Part shown: positions 1-5,377 of the stretch, in pieces
How the letters are laid out: each line of letters opens with the position of its first letter
How positions within the stretch are numbered: the first letter of the stretch is position 1
Source: Candidatus Nomurabacteria bacterium GW2011_GWF2_43_8
Lineage (GTDB): Bacteria; Patescibacteriota; Minisyncoccia; Phycocordibacterales; UBA9973
NCBI GenBank assembly: GCA_001000035.1
Contig: LCGX01000013.1
Span: forward strand, 1-10,717
Length of the DNA: 10,717 nucleotides
Direction of reading: 5' to 3'
The notes under the pieces: generated by a model
Seen by the model: only the letters and a program-made list of their open reading frames with translations
What the model was told of the DNA's origin: nothing
Database searches by the model: none
Position numbers and translations under genes: made by a program

Positions 1-750
1 GTGGACGATCTTTCCACCTGGTATCTGCGGCGTTCACGGGAGAGAATGAAAGAGGAAGATATTGGAGCTAAACAGACGCTTTACTATGTTTTAAAAAATT
101 TAGCGAAAATTTTAGCTCCATTCGCGCCATTTGTGGCGGAAGAGATTTGGTTGAAATTAAAAAACGAGGAAGATACTGAAAGCGTGCATTTGGCGAGCTG
201 GCCCAAGATAAAAAAGAGGCTGGGATTCTTTGCTTTCCTTAAATTTGGCCTTGGGAAGAAAGAGAAGGTTATCGATAAAATGAAAACGGTCAGGAGCATC
301 GTGACCCTCGGTCTCGAGGCCAGGCAAAAGGTCGGCATTAAAGTCCGCCAGCCGCTCAATCTTCTGAAAATCGTGGCCGAAGGACTGTCCGATGAATATA
401 TTGAAATCATCAAGAGCGAGCTGAATGTTAAAAATGTCGATTTTATTTTAAAAATAAAATTGGGCATTACCAAAGTGACCCTTGATACGGAAATAACTCC
501 GGAATTGAAACAGGAAGGGGATTACCGCGAGCTCCTGCGCTCTCTGCAAGACATGAGAAAGAACCAGGGCCTGACGCCCTCCGATATCGTGACGCTCTCG
601 GTTGAGACGAGCGACGCCGGCAAAAAACTTATTCGAAAGTTTGAAAATGAAATAAAGAAAACAGTACTGGTCTCGGAAATAAGATTTGAGAATAATAGTG
701 GGGACGAAATAAAAATAGACGAGTTACTATTTAAAGTAAAAATGGTATAA
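1..750 (+). CDS. ileS: isoleucine--tRNA ligase, C-terminal part (5' end outside window)
   Basis: IleRS charges tRNA-Ile with isoleucine in the cytoplasm. Only the last 249 codons are present. The reading frame is open at base 1, so the GTG there is an internal Val codon and not a start. What is seen: DDLSTWYLRRSRERMK (residues 2-17), typical of the start of the IleRS anticodon-binding domain; LAPFAPFVAEEIW (38-50); VGIKVRQPL (111-119); and a tail with LDTEITPELKQEG followed by RELLRSLQDMRKNQGL. No Cys pairs occur in the tail, so the C-terminal zinc finger of E. coli-type IleRS is absent. The tail resembles the IleRS2 (eukaryote-like) class with a DUF5915-type end. Residues about 71-88 (KRLGFFAFLKFGLGKKEK) look like extra sequence between the WP motif and the VRSIV helix compared with remembered homologues. 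A perfect extended -10 overlaps the TAA stop. The family call is firm; the subclass is inferred. Confidence 0.95.
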   Translation: MDDLSTWYLRRSRERMKEEDIGAKQTLYYVLKNLAKILAPFAPFVAEEIWLKLKNEEDTESVHLASWPKIKKRLGFFAFLKFGLGKKEKVIDKMKTVRSIVTLGLEARQKVGIKVRQPLNLLKIVAEGLSDEYIEIIKSELNVKNVDFILKIKLGITKVTLDTEITPELKQEGDYRELLRSLQDMRKNQGLTPSDIVTLSVETSDAGKKLIRKFENEIKKTVLVSEIRFENNSGDEIKIDELLFKVKMV

Positions 751-751
751 T
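743..751 (+). promoter_or_regulatory. extended -10 promoter overlapping the ileS stop codon, driving the downstream RNA
   Basis: TGGTATAAT is a perfect extended -10 (TGn at 743-745, TATAAT at 746-751). No convincing -35 is present; the best match is GTTACT at 723-728 with 17-base spacing and 3 of 6 matches. Predicted transcription start is about 757-759, just before the first hairpin of the structured region. The hexamer contains the ileS stop TAA (748-750). No good reading frame follows, which supports a non-coding transcript. Activity is inferred. Confidence 0.6.
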
Positions 752-757
752 GAAGAT

Positions 758-955
758 AGGAAAACGTGCCGCTAGGGAGGCCACCCCTAGCGATTCGTGT
801 CGCCACAGTGCTACCGGCAACACAAGCCCGCCTGAGCTTGTATATGCCGAACACCTACGACACGATCCATACTTATTGCCCGGTGATGAAACCAACCACC
901 CCTCATCTCGGGCATCGCCGCTAGGACCACTCCTAGCGGCACATTGTTTTTTGTG
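758..955 (+). ncRNA. candidate free-standing structured RNA, about 190 nt, family not recognised
   Basis: This fills the gap between ileS and the MBL hydrolase and is visibly richer in G+C (about 55%) than adjoining coding sequence. By eye it contains a perfect 11-bp closing helix (766-776 with 932-942); a 5' hairpin (770-777 with 785-792, loop 778-784); a central arm with TCGTGTCG (795-802) pairing CGACACGA (858-865), then CGGCA (815-819) with TGCCG (845-849), capped by ACAAGC (822-827) with GCTTGT (836-841); a third arm with TGCCCG (877-882) pairing CGGGCA (909-914) and GATGA (885-889) pairing TCATC (903-907) around a C-rich 13-base loop (890-902); and a 3' terminator-like hairpin. A perfect extended -10 precedes it. 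I see no RNase P, tmRNA, SRP or 6S signature. Alternatives are a MITE-like element with terminal inverted repeats, or an RNA on the other strand, where the 5' hairpin is followed by only four T. Presence of structure is clear; RNA function is inferred. Confidence 0.55.
917..952 (+). terminator. putative intrinsic terminator ending the structured RNA
   Basis: GCCGCTAGG (917-925) and CCTAGCGGC (932-940) form a perfect 9-bp stem with a 6-base loop. The sequence ACATTG and then six T (947-952) follow. The T-run starts six bases after the stem, so the terminator is imperfect. It sits directly before the promoter of the MBL gene, consistent with separating two transcription units. Confidence 0.5.
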
Positions 956-964
956 TGATAAAAT
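956..964 (+). promoter_or_regulatory. extended -10 promoter for a leaderless MBL-recO transcript
   Basis: TGATAAAAT (TGn 956-958, TAAAAT 959-964) ends six bases before the ATG at 971, so the A of the start codon is the predicted +1. No Shine-Dalgarno sequence lies between the T-run and the ATG. No -35 match is evident: the expected position falls inside the terminator stem. The hexamer is weaker than the others in the window, and the region is A+T rich, so chance is possible. Confidence 0.45.
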
Positions 965-970
965 AGAATT

Positions 971-1609
971 ATGAACATAAGAAAGTTAGGGCACTGTTGT
1001 CTGATAATAGAGGCAAATGGCAGGAAAGTAATGACTGATCCGGGTTCCTATACTGTGGAAGAGCAGGTAAAAGAAAGTAATATTGATTTAATTTTAATAA
1101 CGCACGAACACGGAGACCATTTGCATGTTGAATCGCTGAAAAAAGTTTTGGCAAACAATCCGGACGCCAAAGTTATCACGAACGACGGAGTAGGGAAACT
1201 GCTCAAAGAGGGGGGAATTGGGTACGAAGTTTTGGAAGACAAAGAAGTAAAAAAAATCTTTGACGTAGAACTTGAAGCTCATAACTGCAAGCATGAAGAA
1301 ATTTTTGAAGATTTCGGACAGGTGCAAAATACCGGATATTTTATCGGCAAAAGATTATTTTATCCCGGAGATTCTTTTTACAATCCGGGCAAGTCGGTGG
1401 AAATTCTGGCTTTGCCGGTGGCCGGCCCTTGGGCCCGAGTGAAAGACGCGACAAAATATGCGCTTGAAATAAAGCCAAAGATTTGCTTTCCCGTTCATGA
1501 CGGGATGCTGAATTCTTTCGGCGCTTCCCATAAAGTACCAGAACTGTTTTTAACCAAAGCTGGCATAACTTTTAAAAATTTTGAAGAAAGAAAGGAAGAA
1601 GAATTCTAA
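971..1609 (+). CDS. MBL-fold metal-dependent hydrolase (UlaG/Lactamase_B_3-like)
   Basis: A 212-residue cytoplasmic protein of the metallo-beta-lactamase superfamily; the substrate cannot be told from sequence. Seen: LGHCCLIIE at the N-terminus; the metal-binding signature H45-E-H47-G-D49-H50; H104 in EAHNC; D134 in YPGDSF; and H176 in FPVHDG. These supply the expected ligands of a dinuclear metal site. Its size matches small UlaG-like hydrolases with no extra domain, so it is more likely a phosphodiester or lactone-type hydrolase of unknown target than a true beta-lactamase. No signal peptide is visible. The start ATG lies six bases after a TGnTAAAAT element, implying a leaderless mRNA. The stop overlaps the recO start by one base (TAATG), so the two are likely translationally coupled. 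Confidence 0.88.
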   Translation: MNIRKLGHCCLIIEANGRKVMTDPGSYTVEEQVKESNIDLILITHEHGDHLHVESLKKVLANNPDAKVITNDGVGKLLKEGGIGYEVLEDKEVKKIFDVELEAHNCKHEEIFEDFGQVQNTGYFIGKRLFYPGDSFYNPGKSVEILALPVAGPWARVKDATKYALEIKPKICFPVHDGMLNSFGASHKVPELFLTKAGITFKNFEERKEEEF

Positions 1610-2190
1610 TGCACCACATTTACCACACCGAAGGCATAATATTGGGAAGCAAGAATTTCGGAGAAGCGGGGAAATATTATTCTGTTTTTACCCGCGATCT
1701 GGGATTGATTTACGCTTCCGCGCAGGGCGTGCGCAAAATGTCTTCCAAACTGCGCTTCATCCTGCAGGATTTCGCTTATGTGAAAATAGACCTGGTGCAG
1801 GGCAAAGATTTCTGGCGGGTGACCAGCGCTTCCAAAACCGGCAAACTGGGAGGGATTTCCAAAAACCCCGGAACTTTCGCGGTTGTTTCCAATATCGCGA
1901 ACTTATTGAAGAGACTGTTAGCCGGAGTGGAAAAAAATGAAGCCCTATTTGCCGACCTGATGAACGGCTTGACTGTTTTGGAAAAATGGAAAATCGCGGA
2001 GGAACTAGGTAGCCTTGAAATCATTATCGTTTTGCGGATTCTAAATAATTTGGGCTATATAGGACAGAACGAACGACTGCAAAATCTGATTAAATCCCCG
2101 TTCGAGGAGAATATGATTTTTGAAATTTCCGAATCAAGGAGGGAAGCGTTGCGCGAAATAAACAAAGCTCTGAAAGAATCGCATTTATGA
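1609..2190 (+). CDS. recO: DNA repair protein RecO (short form)
   Basis: RecO helps load RecA onto SSB-coated single-stranded DNA and anneals strands during recombinational repair. The N-terminal OB-fold region is clear: HTEGIILGSKNFGEAGKYYSVFT (about 6-28), DLGLIYASAQGVRKMSSKL (30-48) and LQDF. The helical C-terminal part contains LRILNNLGYIG. At 193 residues it is shorter than the usual 230-250, and no CxxC zinc knuckle is present; the truncation appears natural, as the frame is intact and ends at a TGA. It overlaps the preceding MBL gene by one base. A purine-rich stretch (AAAGGAAGAAG, 1591-1601) precedes the ATG and may serve as a weak ribosome binding site. The TGA stop doubles as the TGn of the next promoter. 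The product call is good; whether this short form works with RecR or RecF is unknown from this window. Confidence 0.88.
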   Translation: MHHIYHTEGIILGSKNFGEAGKYYSVFTRDLGLIYASAQGVRKMSSKLRFILQDFAYVKIDLVQGKDFWRVTSASKTGKLGGISKNPGTFAVVSNIANLLKRLLAGVEKNEALFADLMNGLTVLEKWKIAEELGSLEIIIVLRILNNLGYIGQNERLQNLIKSPFEENMIFEISESRREALREINKALKESHL

Positions 2191-2196
2191 TATAAT
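2188..2196 (+). promoter_or_regulatory. perfect extended -10 for a leaderless surface protein-glyS-M16 transcript
   Basis: TGATATAAT: the TGA (2188-2190) is also the recO stop codon, and TATAAT occupies 2191-2196. Six bases separate it from the ATG at 2203, so +1 is predicted to be the A of ATG. No Shine-Dalgarno sequence can fit. A weak -35 (CTGAAA, 2170-2175, 15-base spacing) is possible. This is the strongest of the leaderless promoter candidates. Confidence 0.6.
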
Positions 2197-2202
2197 TCTC
2201 GT

Positions 2203-4134
2203 ATGCCGCCGGACGACAAAAACAAGCTCAACAAGCTGGAAGAACTGATAGGCAAACTTTTCAGCAGAAATTACGAAACCAGAACCAGATATCATGACGG
2301 TTTTTCTCACCCGTCCCAGAAGGATGTTTTGGATTCCTGGAAGACCAAGGAAAAACCCGAATCCGGCCGGGAGGAAAAATTTTTTATGAAAACTTCCAGA
2401 TTCAAGAAATTTTTTATTTTTTCGGTGGGGTTTTTTGTTCTGACTTTGGGTTATGCCGCTTATTTTTTCTTTGCCGGGAGCAATACTGTTTCGAACGACA
2501 ATATCGATATATCTATTTTTGGCAATAATTTCACGGCCGGCGGCGAAGATCTTTCGTTGATCATAGGAATCACCAATAAAAATAATTCCCCGCTCGACTT
2601 GGTTGATCTGGTCGTGGAATACCCGAAGGGTTCGGATGCCGATTCCTCTTCGAACACCGAGCGCCTGCGCGAATCGTTGGGAACGATCCCGGCCGGAGCC
2701 GTCCGCAATGAGAATTTGCGATTGGTGCTTTTCGGCGAGCAGGGGAGCGTCCGGCCCATAAAAGTTTCCCTGGAATACCGAGTGGCGGGCTCCAACGCCA
2801 TTTTTGTCAAGGAAAAGCTTTATGAAGTCAACATAAACTCCGCGCCGATAAATCTTTCCGTGGATGCTCCTTCGGTCATAAGCCCGAATCAGGATATTAC
2901 GCTTAATGTGAAGGTGATGCTCAACGCAACTAGGCCGGCCACGAAAATACTGGTCAAGCTCGACTATCCGGTCGGGTTCGCTTTCGTGAAATCGGTGCCG
3001 GCGCCCTCTTTTGGCAATAATGTCTGGGACCTGGGAGACCTGGCTCCGGGCGCGGAACATGACATTTCCATCTCCGGCAAAATGATCGATGTTTTTGACG
3101 GAGAGGAAAAAACTTTCAAGATATCAAGCGGTTCGCAATCCGACACAGACAAATCGGCGATCGGCGTTGTCTATAACTCCATCAAAAATATCGTTCTGAT
3201 CGAGAAACCGTTCATTGAAGCGAATCTTTTTGTGAATGGTGTGTATCAGAGGGAGTACGCGGTTGATGCTAAAACGCCAGTCAATGTTGAAATTCGCTAC
3301 GCGAATAACTTGGATACAAAGGTGAATGATTTGGAAATAAAAGCGAAAATTTCCGGGAATGCCTGGAACCGCAAAACGATAAACGCGCAGCAGGGTTTTT
3401 ATGATTCCGCCGAAGATGCGGTCGTTTGGGATAAAAATTCAAAAAGTCAATTTCAGGAAATCAATCCGGGCGACTCCGGCTCAGTCTCTTTTTCCTTTTC
3501 TTCGCTTTCGCTTTATTCCGCGGCCGGGGGAATGCTGACCAGCCCCTCCATCGATATCAAAGTGGATATTTCCGGCAAGCAGGCAGTCGAAGGTTTTGCG
3601 GTCAATGAACTGGAAAATTCTTCTTCCGCGACCATAAAAATTATTTCCGATGTCGGTTTTTCCGCCAAAGGACTTTATTATTCCGGGCCTTTCACCAACA
3701 CCGGTCCGATACCCCCGAAAGCCGAGCAGGCGACCACGTACACGATCGTTTGGACTCTCTCCAACACCGCTAACAGCATTTCCAAGGCGCGAATAAACTC
3801 GACCTTGCCGCCTTGGGTGACTTTTGTCGGGACGTTTTCGCCGGCGAATGAAAATTTGATTTATAATTCTTCGACCAAAGAGGTGGTTTGGGATGCCGAC
3901 CGGATTCCGAAAGGAACGGGCATATCAGGACCGGCGCGCTCAGTCGCTTTTCAAGTTTCTTTCAACCCTTCGCTTTCCCAGATTGGCTCGACTCCGACTG
4001 TCATCAATGACGCGATTTTGACGGGCCATGATGATTTTGCTAATGTGGATATAAGAATAAACAAGCCGGGTTTGAACATCAGATTAGACAGCGATCCGAC
4101 TTTTCCCCACAGTGGAGGCGTCGTAGTTGAATAA
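2203..4134 (+). CDS. membrane-anchored surface protein with DUF11-like beta-sandwich repeats
   Basis: Not recognised as a named protein. It has 643 residues: a charged cytoplasmic N-terminus (1-67), one hydrophobic segment (about 70-91, FFIFSVGFFVLTLGYAAYFFF) preceded by basic residues (RFKK), then about 550 residues of beta-rich, Ser/Asn/Gly-rich sequence with no Cys seen. The positive-inside pattern predicts N-in, C-out topology. A recurring block with a VWD motif followed by a PG or KG turn and an alternating hydrophobic strand occurs at W275 (NNVWDLGDLAPG), W409 (AVVWDKNS...NPGDSGSVSFSF) and W563 (EVVWDADRIPKGTG). This resembles DUF11 or CARDB-like extracellular repeats seen in archaeal and CPR envelope proteins. 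No C-terminal anchor or sorting motif is present. It leads a cluster with glyS, overlapping or abutting it, but a functional link is not evident. A role in envelope structure or adhesion is inferred only. Confidence 0.8.
   Translation: MPPDDKNKLNKLEELIGKLFSRNYETRTRYHDGFSHPSQKDVLDSWKTKEKPESGREEKFFMKTSRFKKFFIFSVGFFVLTLGYAAYFFFAGSNTVSNDNIDISIFGNNFTAGGEDLSLIIGITNKNNSPLDLVDLVVEYPKGSDADSSSNTERLRESLGTIPAGAVRNENLRLVLFGEQGSVRPIKVSLEYRVAGSNAIFVKEKLYEVNINSAPINLSVDAPSVISPNQDITLNVKVMLNATRPATKILVKLDYPVGFAFVKSVPAPSFGNNVWDLGDLAPGAEHDISISGKMIDVFDGEEKTFKISSGSQSDTDKSAIGVVYNSIKNIVLIEKPFIEANLFVNGVYQREYAVDAKTPVNVEIRYANNLDTKVNDLEIKAKISGNAWNRKTINAQQGFYDSAEDAVVWDKNSKSQFQEINPGDSGSVSFSFSSLSLYSAAGGMLTSPSIDIKVDISGKQAVEGFAVNELENSSSATIKIISDVGFSAKGLYYSGPFTNTGPIPPKAEQATTYTIVWTLSNTANSISKARINSTLPPWVTFVGTFSPANENLIYNSSTKEVVWDADRIPKGTGISGPARSVAFQVSFNPSLSQIGSTPTVINDAILTGHDDFANVDIRINKPGLNIRLDSDPTFPHSGGVVVE
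4114..4118 (+). promoter_or_regulatory. Shine-Dalgarno GGAGG that could select a TTG start for glyS
   Basis: GGAGG lies inside the last codons of the upstream gene. It is 8 bases before TTG 4127, an ideal spacing, but 17 bases before ATG 4136. It is the clearest Shine-Dalgarno match in front of any gene here. If used, glyS starts at TTG 4127, adds three residues (MNK) and overlaps the preceding gene by 8 bases. It may also be coincidental Gly-Gly coding sequence. Confidence 0.4.
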
Positions 4135-4135
4135 A

Positions 4136-5377
4136 ATGCCAGAAAAAAACACAAAAGAAAATAAAGACGACTTGATGGAGAAAGTAGTTTCTCTTTGTAA
4201 AAGGCGAGGTTTTGTTTTTCAAGGTTCGGAAATTTACGGCGGGCTGGCGGGAACTTGGGACTGGGGGCATTTCGGCGTGGCGTTGAAAAATAACGTAAAG
4301 CAATCTTGGTGGAAAAAATTTGTGGACGGAAGACGCGATATGTACAGCATCGATGCCGCTATATTGATGAATCAAAAAGTTTGGGAGGCGTCGGGACACG
4401 TCGCCGGATTTACGGACCCCATGGAAGATGGGAAACAATTTAACGTGATGTTTAAAACGCAAGTCGGCGCCGGTGACGAAGCTGTCACTTCCTACCTCCG
4501 TCCGGAAACGGCGCAAGGGATGTTTGTAAATTTTAAAAACACTGTGGACGCTTTTCACCCGAAATTGCCTTTTGGCACGGCGCAGATCGGCAAGGCCTTC
4601 AGGAACGAGATAGCCCCGCGGGATTTTCTTTTCCGCCAGCGCGAGTTCGAGCAGATGGAAATAGAATACTTCATCCGTCCGGCCGACTGGGAAAAGTATT
4701 TCGAATATTGGAAGGGAGAAATGCTCGAGTGGATGGAAGAAGTCGGGCTGGATATGAATAAAGTTCACGAGCTGGAAGTGCCGAAGGAAGAGCGAGCGCA
4801 CTATTCCGAGCGAACGATAGATTTTGAATTTGATTATCCTTTTGGACGGAGGGAACTTTTCGGCTTGGCCTATCGTACGGATTTTGATCTCAAGAACCAC
4901 AAACTTGAATATATTGACGAAGAAGAAGAACCTGCCCGCGCAGGCGGGAAAATGATTCCGCACGTAATCGAGCCGTCTTTTGGCCTTGACCGCGCCGTTC
5001 TGGCCTTGCTCCTTTCCGTTTACGCGGAGGATGAAAAAAATGGAGAGACGCGTTCTTATCTTAAATTTAACCCAAGCATCGCACCGGTTATCTGTGCCGT
5101 GTCTCCGCTCTTGAAGAATAAGCCAGAGCTCGTGGAGTATGCCAATACAAAAGTTTTTGCGTCTTTAAAAGCGGAATTTGGGCGAGTAATGTGGGATGAT
5201 AACGGCAATATCGGCAAGCGCTATCGCCGGCAGGACGAAATCGGCACGCCGTTTTGCCTCGTGGTGGACTTCGATACTTTGTCCAATAATACTGTCACTG
5301 TCCGCGACCGCGACACTGGTGAGCAGGAGAGAATAAAAGTTGCGGATTTGAAAAGTTATATAAAAGAAAAGATATAA
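4136..5377 (+). CDS. glyS: glycine--tRNA ligase, dimeric (alpha2) class II type
   Basis: Charges tRNA-Gly with glycine. Numbering from ATG 4136 gives 413 residues; TTG 4127 is an alternative start supported by GGAGG. Seen in order: LCKRRGFVFQGSEIYGGLAGTWDWG near the N-terminus; YLRPETAQGMFVNF (121-134); class II motif 2, FRNEIAPRDFLFRQREFEQME (from 155); motif 3, IEPSFGLDRAVLALL (278-292); and the anticodon-binding domain (about 313-413), with APVICAVSPLL, IGKRYRRQDEIGTPFCLVVD and VTVRDRDTGEQ. Two oddities stand out. The Cys-containing or variable insertion that most bacterial and eukaryotic relatives carry between GHV..FTDP and QFNVMF is missing, which makes the protein about 50 residues short. 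Six residues (PARAGG, 266-271) encoded by a GC-rich palindrome are inserted just before motif 3. The M16 gene follows the stop with no gap. Confidence 0.95.
   Translation: MPEKNTKENKDDLMEKVVSLCKRRGFVFQGSEIYGGLAGTWDWGHFGVALKNNVKQSWWKKFVDGRRDMYSIDAAILMNQKVWEASGHVAGFTDPMEDGKQFNVMFKTQVGAGDEAVTSYLRPETAQGMFVNFKNTVDAFHPKLPFGTAQIGKAFRNEIAPRDFLFRQREFEQMEIEYFIRPADWEKYFEYWKGEMLEWMEEVGLDMNKVHELEVPKEERAHYSERTIDFEFDYPFGRRELFGLAYRTDFDLKNHKLEYIDEEEEPARAGGKMIPHVIEPSFGLDRAVLALLLSVYAEDEKNGETRSYLKFNPSIAPVICAVSPLLKNKPELVEYANTKVFASLKAEFGRVMWDDNGNIGKRYRRQDEIGTPFCLVVDFDTLSNNTVTVRDRDTGEQERIKVADLKSYIKEKI
4931..4948 (+). repeat. 18-base GC-rich palindromic insert in frame within glyS
   Basis: CCTGCCCGCGCAGGCGGG offers two alternative stems: CCTGC (4931-4935) with GCAGG (4940-4944), or CCCGC (4935-4939) with GCGGG (4944-4948). 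It encodes exactly six codons (PARAGG) between an acidic EEEE run and KMIPHVIEPSFG, where remembered GlyRS homologues run straight on. It is far more G+C rich than its surroundings. It is probably a dispersed palindromic repeat that landed in frame; only one clear copy lies in this window, so the repeat status is inferred. Confidence 0.45.

Noticed and set aside
440..460. Perfect 21-base A+T palindrome (10-bp arms around one base) inside ileS
   Set aside because: Made only of A and T in a Lys/Ile-rich stretch coding DFILKIKLG; likely chance in low-complexity sequence, and no protein insertion is apparent.
758..955. Structured region as RNase P, tmRNA, SRP or 6S RNA
   Set aside because: The hallmark motifs (GAGGAAAGTCC and ACAGAA of RNase P, tRNA-like ends and tag frame of tmRNA, GGAAG..GCAG loop of SRP, single long hairpin with a central bubble of 6S) are not seen on either strand.
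750..974. 74-codon open frame in the ileS-MBL gap, starting at an ATG that overlaps the ileS stop
   Set aside because: Its ATG lies inside the TATAAT hexamer, there is no Shine-Dalgarno sequence, the product has no recognisable pattern, and the region is better explained by paired RNA helices.
2185..3060. 291-codon antisense open frame opposite the surface protein gene
   Set aside because: The + strand frame has a clear membrane segment and repeat pattern and a promoter at its start; the antisense product is rich in Arg, His and Ile without a family match, typical of a shadow frame.
4079..4963. 294-codon antisense open frame opposite glyS
   Set aside because: It lies almost wholly over an unmistakable glycyl-tRNA synthetase on the + strand.
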